64,000 bases of DNA, taken from SZUA-309 sp965230005 (GTDB lineage: Bacteria > Pseudomonadota > Gammaproteobacteria > Pseudomonadales > Azotimanducaceae). The stretch covers positions 1,922,001 to 1,986,000 of the forward strand of contig OZ245934.1 in assembly GCA_965230005.1 (NCBI GenBank). The letters are read 5' to 3'. The translations under genes were made by a program, and so were the position numbers. Below the pieces are notes generated by a model. That model saw only the letters and a program-made list of their open reading frames with translations. It did not search any database and was not told the DNA's origin. Of this stretch, positions 16,964 to 25,395 are shown piece after piece; within the stretch, counting starts at the first letter, position 1; each line of letters starts with the position of its first letter.

Positions 16964-17440
16964 ATGACCGAGTCAGTCCGAAAAGCCGCCCGGGCAATCA
17001 TCCTGAACCCAGAGCAGGAGGTACTCCTCATGCGTATGGCGTTTCCCTGGTTGGAGGAGGCGCTGTGGATTCTGCCCGGGGGAGGGATCGAAGCCGGCGA
17101 GACCGTCGAAGAAGCTCTCGCCCGGGAGATCTACGAAGAAACCGGAGCCACGGACTTCCAGATCGTCGGTGAGGCCTGGCACCGGAACACCTTTGTGGAG
17201 GCAATGAACCTGGAGCTCGACCAGCGCTACTTCCTCGTCCACGCACCGCGATTCGATGCGCTGCCGACGGATCTGTCGGAACGGGAGATGGCGTGGCTTC
17301 AGGAGTTTCGTTGGTGGCCGGCCGCTGAGTTGTTCGAGTCGGGTATCAACGTCGAACCCCTGCGCATTGCCGAGGGGCTGAAGGGCCTCCTGACTTCTGG
17401 TCTGCCCCCAAGTCCCATAGAAATCGACGGCTTACCATGA
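16964..17440 (+). CDS. Nudix hydrolase
   Basis: This 158-aa protein has a complete Nudix box, G-x5-E-x7-REUxEExGU, at residues 40-62, ending REIYEETGA. It should hydrolyse a nucleoside diphosphate linked to another moiety with Mg; the exact substrate is unknown. The ATG at 16964 is preferred over a GTG ten codons upstream at 16934. Its stop overlaps the start of the next gene by 4 nt (ATGA), showing a two-gene operon with the phosphotransferase. Confidence 0.92.
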   Translation: MTESVRKAARAIILNPEQEVLLMRMAFPWLEEALWILPGGGIEAGETVEEALAREIYEETGATDFQIVGEAWHRNTFVEAMNLELDQRYFLVHAPRFDALPTDLSEREMAWLQEFRWWPAAELFESGINVEPLRIAEGLKGLLTSGLPPSPIEIDGLP

Positions 17441-18408
17441 GTCCGAACGCCAGAGATCGGGTCTGTGCGGCTCTGCAATGGGATCCATCCGACGCTTCTA
17501 TCGAGGTGAACACCCTGGTCACCCTGCCGCACAGCTTCGTGGCCAGCGTGCGCAGAGGTGATGCGGCAACCATGCTCTTCAAGCAGGCCGGCGGATCGGA
17601 CTTTGCACCCGGTCTGCGCAAGGAGCTACTCGTTAATCGGGATGTGTTGAAGCGCCTGCCGACCCCGGTTGCCCCAACCTACCTGGCTGGCGACGAGACC
17701 GCCGAAATGCCGTGGATCCTCTTCGAGAACCTGACTGCCAGCCATCAGACCATACCCGTGCACCCCGCGCCACGCCCCTACATCGAAAAGTTCGTTTCAG
17801 CCCTGGCGCGGACCCATGCCCAGGCGCGGGCGCTACCGTTGGCCGACCTGTTCAGGAACGTCGACGGGGATGTGCACATTACCGACGGGGGCGACCAGGT
17901 GGCTGGGGTGCTCGATGCGTTCCTCCATGCGGTGGACGATGACCGCTTTCCGGCGCGCAGCTATGAACTGGTCAGAAAGATCCGCGACAACATCCCGATG
18001 GTTCGCACCCTGCTCACTGGTGATGAAACCCTCGTGCATGGCGATGCCCACTTCGACAACGCCATGTATGACGACGAAGGCGCGCTGTTGATCGACTGGG
18101 CCCTGGCGGTGATGGGGCCTGGGGAGGTCGATCTGGCGCATGCGTTGGCCATGAACCTGCCGAGATTCTTCTCAGCGGAGTACGAAGCATCCCTTTTTCT
18201 CTGCTATGCCGAGCAGGCTTCAGCCCATGGCCACTCTGTGAGCGAAAACGAAGTGAGAGACCGCTATCGCCAGTGCCTGCTGCTGACCGTGATCATCGCA
18301 GTCGGCATGCACACGGTGCCTGGCATGACGGATCGCGTCTGGTCCTTTCTCTTCACCAATGCGGTACACAGCGCCCTGGATCATGACGCCCTCGGACTGC
18401 TGAACTGA
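17437..18408 (+). CDS. Aminoglycoside-phosphotransferase-fold kinase
   Basis: This 323-aa protein of the APH/choline-kinase superfamily has the catalytic loop HGDAHFDNAM (His201, Asp203, Asn208) and the metal-binding IDW (Asp220). Members phosphorylate small molecules; drug resistance cannot be assumed. It overlaps the Nudix gene by ATGA, so the two products may act on related phosphorylated metabolites. Confidence 0.87.
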   Translation: MSPNARDRVCAALQWDPSDASIEVNTLVTLPHSFVASVRRGDAATMLFKQAGGSDFAPGLRKELLVNRDVLKRLPTPVAPTYLAGDETAEMPWILFENLTASHQTIPVHPAPRPYIEKFVSALARTHAQARALPLADLFRNVDGDVHITDGGDQVAGVLDAFLHAVDDDRFPARSYELVRKIRDNIPMVRTLLTGDETLVHGDAHFDNAMYDDEGALLIDWALAVMGPGEVDLAHALAMNLPRFFSAEYEASLFLCYAEQASAHGHSVSENEVRDRYRQCLLLTVIIAVGMHTVPGMTDRVWSFLFTNAVHSALDHDALGLLN

Positions 18409-18421
18409 TCGGCGCTGCCGT

Positions 18422-18829
18422 TCAGGCCGTGAGCGACCCCGACATCCCGACGGCCACCAGCACCAGCGCGCCGAGAAGATAAAGCCCGCCACCGACATAT
18501 TGCCGGGCCCCGGCTTCCACCACTTCAGCCGGAGACTCGGGGTCGTAGACCACTGTCTTCCGCACGCCGAGCGTGAAGTCCTCCTTACGGGTGGATTTCC
18601 GACTGCCGGGGATGCGGTGTTCGGTGCCAGCCTGATCGGTATAGCTGTAGATGGCGTGGAAAGCCTTCGAGGCGAAGCCGCCCTGGGTCGGGCCAATCAC
18701 CGTTTCTTCGATGGCGACTACCTGTGCTTCGACCTTCGTGCCTACAGAGAGAATGGCATGGGCCCGGCGCAGACTGGCAATGCCCACCGCAAAGCAGATC
18801 AGTCCGAAGCCTACGACTAAAACGTTCAA
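18422..18829 (-). CDS. DUF3592-type membrane protein
   Basis: This 135-aa protein has two membrane helices (about 3-20 and 113-131) flanking a beta-rich extracytoplasmic domain of ~85 residues. That domain has the DUF3592 hallmarks: VEAQVVAIEE, then an AIYSYTDQAGTEH core, and VVYDPESPAEV. Function is unknown. The start is TTG with GGAGG about 12 nt upstream, so the exact start is uncertain. It converges with the phosphotransferase gene, 13 bp away. Confidence 0.75.
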   Translation of the reverse strand: MNVLVVGFGLICFAVGIASLRRAHAILSVGTKVEAQVVAIEETVIGPTQGGFASKAFHAIYSYTDQAGTEHRIPGSRKSTRKEDFTLGVRKTVVYDPESPAEVVEAGARQYVGGGLYLLGALVLVAVGMSGSLTA

Positions 18830-18887
18830 GGTCTTCTGCTTCCTCCAGCGATCGTGTGTTTATCAACGCAGGGTGCTCTACCCGTTC

Positions 18888-20498
18888 CTAGACGGCAAGC
18901 GCCACGCCATCGAGACCCGGGTCCGCCGCACCGCGGAGCCCCGCTGCCGTACGCTCGATGGCGTGCACCGCGGCGATACCGAAGGAGGCGGGCGAACGGA
19001 TGACGTCGTAACCGGAAGCCCGCAAGGGCTCCACCAGATAGTCCGGAATCCGATTGGTGATGTCGATGGCGTTGCTGGTGGCCGAAAAACGCGGTGCGGA
19101 AACCGCATCCAGCACCGGCATACGGAAATCGATCATATTGAGCAGGGTATGCAGCACCCCCATGGCAATCTGCGTACCGCCGGGCGCGCCGAGCACGATC
19201 TTCGGTGAGTCGTCAGCAAACACAATGGTCGGGCAAAGCGAGCTGAATCGGCTCTTACCTGGGGCTATAGACCCTGCTCTCCCGGGTCGGGGATCGAAGA
19301 CACCCATGCAGCCGTTGTACATGAAGCCGAGACCCGGGGTGATGACACCGGAAGGCATACCGAGGGAGTGCGTCATCGTGACGCAGTTGCCGTCTTTATC
19401 GATCACGGCTACGTGCGTCGTGTCTCTGGACTCCGGCGTGAAGCGATCAACCTGCATCCGTTCACCGGCACTGATGCGCTCTGCCAGTTCGGCGGCGTAG
19501 CCCTTGTCGTTGAGGTGCGCGAGCGGCACCTCGACGAAGTTCGGGTCCCCTACGTGCGCTTCCTTATCAGCCGTGGCCGCTCGCATGGTTTCACAGACGA
19601 CCCGGATGTACTCGGTGCTGTTGTGGCCAAGCTCACTCAGCTTGAAGTTCTCCAGGATGTTCAACATCTGCAGCAGCATGATGCCGCCGCCGGGAGGGTG
19701 GTTGGTGGCTATGGCGTGGTCCCGGTAGCTGCCGCGCAAAGGATCGGTTCGGGTGGTCTGGTAGGCGGCGAGATCTTCCCGGGAAAGGAGTCAGCCGTTC
19801 GCCCGCATGTCCGCATCGATCTCTTCTGCGATCTCCCCCGTATAGAAGGTTTCATAACCCTGACTGGCGATGCGGGTCAGCGTGTCCGCCAGATCAGGAT
19901 TTACGAAATGGTCGCCCATGCGCTTCAGGCTGCCGTCTTCTCTGAAGTACAGCTGGCGCCCCGAGGCCGTGAGGCCCAGACGATCGGTCACATCCACCCG
20001 CCCCAGGATTGCTCCGGAGGTCCACCAGGCGTGGACCTGCGGGCGGATGAGAAACCCCTCTCGAGCCCACTGAATGGCCGGTGCGCAGACGTCCGCCCAG
20101 TCAAAGGTGCCGAACTCGTCGATGGCCTGACCATAGGCCATGAGGCTGCCGGGGGTCGTGATGGCCTGATAACCCACATCGTTCACATTACCGGTCAACA
20201 CAAAGCCGAAGCCGTCGCGGGTCTCGGCTTCCAGGCGATCGACCCACATGTCCGGTGTTGCCGCGAGCGGTGTTTTGCCATGGAAATCGATGCAGGTGTG
20301 CACACCGCGGCACGGCAGATAGAGCTGACAGCTGCCGAAGCCGGCGATCCCCGTCATCTGCGGGTCGACGACCCCCTGAACCAGCGCCGCGGTCATGGCT
20401 GCGTCCACCGCACTACCGCCACGCATCAATACCCGCGCTCCGGCCTCAGCGGCTTCCGGCTGCGCCGCGACGATCATGCCGGTTGGATTGCTTGTCAT
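18888..20498 (-). pseudogene. Gamma-glutamyltransferase gene interrupted by one in-frame TGA
   Basis: Two open parts lie in the same frame. 20498-19791 encodes the N-terminal part (AGARVLMRGGSAVDAAMTAA) and 19790-18888 the C-terminal part, with DTTHVAVIDKDGN (the Thr at the autoprocessing site) and PGGGIMLL. The only lesion is TGA at 19793-19791, where homologues read Gly (context RANG-stop-LLSREDLAAY). Changing GGA to TGA needs one base. Together the parts give ~535 residues, normal for GGT. The stop is ~120 residues before the autoprocessing Thr, so it does not mark the natural subunit boundary. A TTG at 19739 could restart translation but would not rebuild the enzyme. It follows the dioxygenase operon by 41 bp. 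A sequencing error is the main alternative. Confidence 0.85.
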
Positions 20499-20539
20499 CT
20501 GTCAGTGTCCATGGATTTGCTCGGGATTGAGCACTTCCC

Positions 20540-21874
20540 CTACAACCCCGGCCCGGGGCGCATTGCCGTGCCATCGAAAAAGCGGCCGTAACGGAACCGG
20601 TCCAGGTTGAAACCGCTGTCGCGGCCCATGATCCGGTTGGCCACGACGTTGCCCGCTCCAGGCCCAAAACCGAAGCCGTGGCCGCTGTAGCCTGTGCTGA
20701 GAAAAAGCCCGGGATGGGACTCGATGGCATCCATGACTGGAACCACGTCCGGCATCACGTCGATGAAGCCGGCCCAGCTTTCCACAAAAGGCTTATCGGC
20801 CAGCGGGGGCAACGCCGCCTGCAGCTGCCTGCGCATGTGATCGAGCGCCGGTTCGGACGGCGGCGGGTTCAAAACCCGCGTCTTCTCGAAAGGCGAGATC
20901 TCGTCCTTTGACCAATGCCGCTGCGGAAGGAGGCGCCCGAACAGATCGCCCCCGAAGTTCAACTTCACGGACTTGAAGCTCTCCTTCAACACCGGCGTCC
21001 AGAGGCGAAAGTTCAGGAGACTGTCGATACCGACGAAGTGCTCGCTGAAGCCTCCCGGAGCGATGGTGTAACCGCCATCGTTCCGGCGCCGGAAGGCAAA
21101 CTGTCCGTCACCCGCACCACCGGCATAAAACTCATCGACCGGATCCGTGCGGGCGACCGTCGACCGAACGGTCAACTGCGGCAGGGGAATGTCGTGGTTG
21201 CGCAGGAACGTCGAGGACCAGGCACCACCGGCGATGAGCACCGCGTCGGCCCGCACCAGACCCTGTTCGGTCCAGACACCTTTTACCTGCCCGCCCTGGA
21301 GGTCGAGGCAGCGCGCCGCACAACCCTCTCGAATCCGGACCTTGCCGTTCGCACGAAGCCAGTCAGCCATCGCTGGAACGGCGGTAAAGGGCTCACCCCG
21401 TCCATCGCTGGCCGTATACATGCCTCCGATCCAGTTGGCGCTGTTGCCGCCGATCATCGCGTTGACTTCCGCTGCCGTTACCAGGCGCGTATCGAGCTGG
21501 TAGGGACGGGCAACGTCCAGCCACCGCTCATAGGATTCGAGCTCGGCCTCCGAACTCGCCAGATACAGAATGCCCGTGCGCTGGAAGCCGATCCCTTCTC
21601 CAACGGTGGCGTCGATCTCCTCCCAGCGCCGGATGGAATCCATCATGATCGGAAGTTCGTCGGCGTCCCTGCCCTGCTGGCGGATCCACCCCCAGTTGCG
21701 GCTCGACTGTTCGCAGGCGACGCGACCTTTCTCGATGATGGCCACGCTGTAGTCGTTCGTTGCCAGTGACCAGGCGGCGCTGACGCCGGCTACGCCACCG
21801 CCCACGATGGCGACGTCCACCGGGTCCGACAGCTCGTCCTGAAAACGGGGCGTCTCATCGCCCGTGAAAATCAT
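20540..21874 (-). CDS. FAD-dependent oxidoreductase (DAO/DadA-like)
   Basis: This 444-aa protein has an N-terminal FAD Rossmann motif, VAIVGGGVAGVSAAW, and a C-terminal STGYSGHGFGFGPGAG loop typical of the D-amino-acid/glycine/sarcosine oxidase superfamily. It should oxidise an amine or amino acid with FAD. Its start is 7 nt after the stop of the cis-diol dehydrogenase, so it belongs to the dioxygenase operon. This suggests a nitrogen-containing aromatic or amino-acid-like substrate, which is inference. The adjacent broken GGT also acts on gamma-glutamyl amides. Confidence 0.9.
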   Translation of the reverse strand: MIFTGDETPRFQDELSDPVDVAIVGGGVAGVSAAWSLATNDYSVAIIEKGRVACEQSSRNWGWIRQQGRDADELPIMMDSIRRWEEIDATVGEGIGFQRTGILYLASSEAELESYERWLDVARPYQLDTRLVTAAEVNAMIGGNSANWIGGMYTASDGRGEPFTAVPAMADWLRANGKVRIREGCAARCLDLQGGQVKGVWTEQGLVRADAVLIAGGAWSSTFLRNHDIPLPQLTVRSTVARTDPVDEFYAGGAGDGQFAFRRRNDGGYTIAPGGFSEHFVGIDSLLNFRLWTPVLKESFKSVKLNFGGDLFGRLLPQRHWSKDEISPFEKTRVLNPPPSEPALDHMRRQLQAALPPLADKPFVESWAGFIDVMPDVVPVMDAIESHPGLFLSTGYSGHGFGFGPGAGNVVANRIMGRDSGFNLDRFRYGRFFDGTAMRPGPGL

Positions 21875-21881
21875 CGACGCT

Positions 21882-22721
21882 TCAATCCTCCAGACCGAGT
21901 TGGGCCATCAGGCCATCGCCACCCCGCGGCACCGCGCCGATGCCACGTACCGCAAAGCCCCCGTCGTGATTCAACACCGTCCCCGTGGCTGGCACGTTGT
22001 CTTCCCGGCTCGCGAAGAACACGTAGGCGCCTGCATAGTCTTCCGGCGTCGGCATCTGCCCCACGGGAACAAAATCCGGCGCGTTCTGCGCGATGCGATC
22101 GCCGGGAAAGCGTCGTTCGCCCATGCCCAGGCTTTCCGGGCCCTTCAGCTGCGTTGCGATGGGCCCCGGAGCAACGCCGTTGACGCGCACATGCGGCGCA
22201 AGCTCGTAGGCCAGCTGGCGGATGAGGCCAACCACCGCGTGTTTGGTGCCTGTGTACAGCGGCCCACCGCCGGCGGGCAGAAAGCCTGCATTGGAAACGG
22301 TAAAGACCATGCTGCCGCGACTCGCCACCAACGCCTTGACCGCGGCTTTCGCCAGCATCAGATAGCCGAGCACGTTGATGTGAAAGAGCTCATCGAAGGT
22401 TTCCGTGAGTCGATCGGCAGGGAGGTCCACGAGCGTCACGTTGTAGTCCCAGATGCCGGCATTGCCGATGGCGACATCCAGCGCTCCGAAGGCTTCAACG
22501 GTTCTGGCAACAATCGCCGCATTGTCCTCAAAGCGGCGGACGTCGCCTGCGAGACAGGTGACCTGCTCGCCATGGGCGGCGGTCAACGCGTCGCAGCCCG
22601 CTTCCGATCGATCGAGAACGCCGACACGGGCTCCTTCTCTGACCAGGCGGTCGACGATTGCGGCGCCGAGCCCGGACGCGCCGCCGGTGACGATGGCAAC
22701 CTGACCGTCGAGACGCCCCAT
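21882..22721 (-). CDS. SDR, cis-2,3-dihydrodiol dehydrogenase (BphB-like)
   Basis: This 279-aa short-chain dehydrogenase has the NAD motif TGGASGLG (12-19), NAG at 87-89 and the catalytic Ser143, Tyr156 and Lys160. The stretches PNAGIWDY-like (GNAGIWDYNVTLVDLP), FHINVLGY, LYTGTKHAVVGL and VNGVAPGP closely follow biphenyl/benzene cis-dihydrodiol dehydrogenases. These rearomatise the cis-diol made by a Rieske dioxygenase to a catechol. The ATG overlaps the stop of the dioxygenase beta subunit (TGATG), matching the expected order of reactions. Confidence 0.92.
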   Translation of the reverse strand: MGRLDGQVAIVTGGASGLGAAIVDRLVREGARVGVLDRSEAGCDALTAAHGEQVTCLAGDVRRFEDNAAIVARTVEAFGALDVAIGNAGIWDYNVTLVDLPADRLTETFDELFHINVLGYLMLAKAAVKALVASRGSMVFTVSNAGFLPAGGGPLYTGTKHAVVGLIRQLAYELAPHVRVNGVAPGPIATQLKGPESLGMGERRFPGDRIAQNAPDFVPVGQMPTPEDYAGAYVFFASREDNVPATGTVLNHDGGFAVRGIGAVPRGGDGLMAQLGLED

Positions 22722-23254
22722 CAGAAGAGGTTACTCATGTTCTGCGCAAGGATGACGGTCTGCTCCAGATAGATATGCCGACGTGCGAGTTTGAGCTCAC
22801 CGTCGACCCGGCGAAGCAGGTCTTCCCGGCGGCCGATCCAGCTGTCTTCCTCCGAGGCGAGGCGCGTGCGGTAGAGCTGGAAGTTGCAGGTGGTTGCGAT
22901 CTCATCCCCCTCCGTGCCGGTGATCTGCACGTTGCTGATCAGCCGGCGGGTTCGCGATGGCGGGTCTTCCGCCCAGGCTCGCCCGACGGATAGACGCTGC
23001 ACACGCATGGCGAGCGTGGACTTGTCGTCGTCGAAAAAAGCCATGCCGCCGGGTTCCGTGAACTCACGATCCACTTCTCTGGCCGTGGTCGTTCGCCGAA
23101 TGGGCATCCAGTAGTGAATGTCTTCCGTGAGCAGCCCGAGCCATTCATCGAGGCGTCGGCCATCGAGGAGCGCAGCCTCCGCATAGAGAAACTGCTCGGC
23201 CTCATAGGTGAGCAGCATCTGTTCGTGGCGCGTGAGGTCCGCAAAGGCCGTCAT
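22721..23254 (-). CDS. Aromatic-ring-hydroxylating dioxygenase, beta (small) subunit
   Basis: This 177-aa protein has the cone-shaped NTF2-like beta-subunit pattern: FLYAEAALLDGRRLDEWLGL, then LTEDIHYWMPI, and a C-terminal RRHIYLEQTVIL. It has no cofactor and supports the alpha3beta3 hexamer. The ATG at 23254 overlaps the alpha-subunit stop (TGATG), which decides the start; the open frame extends 23 codons further upstream into alpha. It also overlaps the following SDR, so the four genes are tightly coupled. Confidence 0.93.
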   Translation of the reverse strand: MTAFADLTRHEQMLLTYEAEQFLYAEAALLDGRRLDEWLGLLTEDIHYWMPIRRTTTAREVDREFTEPGGMAFFDDDKSTLAMRVQRLSVGRAWAEDPPSRTRRLISNVQITGTEGDEIATTCNFQLYRTRLASEEDSWIGRREDLLRRVDGELKLARRHIYLEQTVILAQNMSNLF

Positions 23255-24588
23255 CAGACCGTTCCTTCCGGCGGCCGTGAATGGCTGGCTTCCAGCGCTT
23301 CCCAGCTCTCCGCCCGCATCCACTCCTGCCAGGACTGATAGGTCCAGCGCTGACCGTGCTCATTCACGACGGTTTCAATACTCGATTGACCGGATGGGTG
23401 CACGGTCACTGAATCATGACCACGGCCCATGCCGAGATTGATCGGACGCCGTCGGGTCACTGCACCAGTGGCACCTCGGGTCGAATGGCTCCAGTTCTCC
23501 CCATCATCCTGCTCGAGGAGTCCGGCCGGTCCAAAGACATGGTTCGCCATGAACACCGTTGTCCTGCGCTCCTGCTCCGTTGCGTCCTTCGGCAGGAAGG
23601 TGAACCACCAGAGCTCCGTTTCCAGCGGCCCCCGAGGAATGCGCAGACAGACCTGGCGAGTGAGTGCCACCCAGAGGTTCGGGAAGATGTTCGGATGGCC
23701 AAGCGCGCGGGTGCCTACCGGGCCCAGCTGTTCGCGGATGGCAGGATCGAGACGTCGGCCGGCCTGAATGTCATACCACTGCGGTATACCCCCGCCGCTG
23801 GCCATACGTTCGTCGAATTCAGCCTGTTGTCGCTCGGACAGGCCGGGGCCGCCAATCCCATGGCCGTACTCGCCGAGAATCACCATCTGATCGTTTGGAG
23901 CCATGGAGGCTTCCGAAAGAAAACCTACGCGCATGGCGGTGCCATGGCTGACTTTCACGTGATACCAGTCGTAGAGGTTGTCGACGGCAATTTTCCAGTT
24001 GCACTTCAGGCGATTTTTCATCACGCCATCGAGGGCAACCATGTCGCCCTGCGAGGCGATCATGTCGATCCCGAGTCTTCCCACCCAGCCGAGATAATCC
24101 TCGAGGGGCGGCGCCGCCGGATCCATGGTCGCAAACACAAAGCCCCGGTAAACGGCGACCTGCGCCGCCTGGCCCAGTCCCCAGGCAGCCTTGTCGATGT
24201 CGTTCCGGTAAAAAGTGTCTTCGCCGGGCATGCCAACGAGAGAACCGTCGAGATCGAAGTTCCAGCCATGGTAGGAACAGAGGAAGCTCGCTGCCTTACC
24301 CTGCTCCGCCCGGCAGACCGTATTGCCGCGATGCGGGCAGCTGTTCAACAGCACCCGGATCTGCCGCGCGCGATCGCGAACCACGATCACCTCGTCTTCG
24401 CCGATCCAACTCATGAAAAACTCGCCAGGCTCCGCAACCTGACTTTCGTGGCAGACGAAGTTCCAGGCCCGGGCGAAGACCCGCTCGAGCTCCTGCGCGT
24501 AGATGTCCGGATCTGAAAAGATACGCCGGTCCAGGATGCCCCTGTCGGCGTCGAACCAGCTGCCGCTTCCGACCATCGCCTCAGCCAT
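23254..24588 (-). CDS. Aromatic-ring-hydroxylating dioxygenase, alpha subunit (Rieske)
   Basis: This 444-aa catalytic subunit has the Rieske [2Fe-2S] ligands C84-x-H86 (CPHRGN) and C104-x2-H107 (CSYHGW). The mononuclear iron site is NLYDWYHVKVSH with His210 and His215, and the bridging Asp region is just before. It adds both atoms of O2 to an aromatic ring to give a cis-dihydrodiol. It is the first gene of a coupled operon with the beta subunit, a BphB-like dehydrogenase and an FAD oxidoreductase. Neither the required ferredoxin nor a reductase is in the window. An AGGGGAGGGGACC ribosome site precedes the ATG. Confidence 0.95.
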   Translation of the reverse strand: MAEAMVGSGSWFDADRGILDRRIFSDPDIYAQELERVFARAWNFVCHESQVAEPGEFFMSWIGEDEVIVVRDRARQIRVLLNSCPHRGNTVCRAEQGKAASFLCSYHGWNFDLDGSLVGMPGEDTFYRNDIDKAAWGLGQAAQVAVYRGFVFATMDPAAPPLEDYLGWVGRLGIDMIASQGDMVALDGVMKNRLKCNWKIAVDNLYDWYHVKVSHGTAMRVGFLSEASMAPNDQMVILGEYGHGIGGPGLSERQQAEFDERMASGGGIPQWYDIQAGRRLDPAIREQLGPVGTRALGHPNIFPNLWVALTRQVCLRIPRGPLETELWWFTFLPKDATEQERRTTVFMANHVFGPAGLLEQDDGENWSHSTRGATGAVTRRRPINLGMGRGHDSVTVHPSGQSSIETVVNEHGQRWTYQSWQEWMRAESWEALEASHSRPPEGTV

Positions 24589-24615
24589 TGGTCCCCTCCC
24601 CTGGCTGTGATCAGC

Positions 24616-25311
24616 TCACCGGCTGACCCGTTTCGTTCCCCGGGGCCACTTGGCCTTGAAGATGTCCGGGTTGAGATTGAGATTGCGGGCCATGCCCGAG
24701 TATTCGATGGTCAGCGTTTCCCGGTCGGCGACGTGCTCGATGATCTGGCGCATGGGCATCCAGCTCGCCTCGTTGATCCAGAGCTTCACGGTGCTGACGA
24801 TCTGTCGCTCGCGGTCGCTTTTCGGGGTCAGCTCCAGCACCAGCGTGCGTTCGTCGCCGATCATCTCCTCCCCCATCAGCGTGACGAGAAAGTCGTTGCG
24901 CAGGTCTTTACCGGTGTCCGTGAAACCGAGCCGTGCATAAGGCTCCATGCGGTTCTTGTGCTTCGACAGTGAGTAACGTTCCACGACCTCTGCGGTTGGA
25001 TCGTATTCCTGCACTTCGCTGCGCGTCACCAGCACCTCACGGCCACCGCCGTCGGCGACTACGATGCGCATCTCGCCGTTCTGGTTCATGTAGAGGCGTC
25101 CGGCGAGCGATCCCGTCACGGCGCCATCGTGGCCCGCCGAGGTCGCCTTCACCTCGGCCAGCAGCGTTTTGAAGTCCTTGCTCTGGCGGTCAACCTGCTT
25201 GAGCGCAGAGTCGAGGGTCCAGCCGAGCTCGTTTTCCATGGCCACGGCGGGCCAGGCCGCGAAGCACAGGATCAGCGCACCAACCCCGGATAAAGTCCTC
25301 AGGCCACCCAT
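24616..25311 (-). CDS. Periplasmic LolA-like (outer-membrane lipoprotein sorting) protein
   Basis: This 231-aa protein has a signal peptide (MGGLRTLSGVGALILCFAAW, cleavage probably after AVA). The mature domain has the unclosed beta-barrel pattern of LolA-like proteins: LLAEVKATSAGHDG, RLYMNQNGEMRIV, VQEYDPTAEVVERYSL, LVLELTPKSDRE, and LWINEASWMPMRQIIEH. It binds lipidic or lipoprotein ligands in the periplasm by family analogy. The ATG at 25311 has AGGG 6 nt upstream and is preferred over the one two codons earlier. It ends 27 bp upstream of the dioxygenase alpha gene's start, on the same strand. Confidence 0.85.
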   Translation of the reverse strand: MGGLRTLSGVGALILCFAAWPAVAMENELGWTLDSALKQVDRQSKDFKTLLAEVKATSAGHDGAVTGSLAGRLYMNQNGEMRIVVADGGGREVLVTRSEVQEYDPTAEVVERYSLSKHKNRMEPYARLGFTDTGKDLRNDFLVTLMGEEMIGDERTLVLELTPKSDRERQIVSTVKLWINEASWMPMRQIIEHVADRETLTIEYSGMARNLNLNPDIFKAKWPRGTKRVSR

Positions 25312-25395
25312 CCACATCCCTTCAGCCTCCCTGTGGTTGAAGGGGCAACATACCGCAGCCGCTCGGGCAACTGAACCGCCGCGGCAGGCTCGCGA

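Noticed and set aside
19791..19793. TGA in the gamma-glutamyltransferase as a selenocysteine codon
   Set aside because: The family has Gly here, no downstream SECIS-like hairpin was evident, and no selenoprotein genes are nearby.
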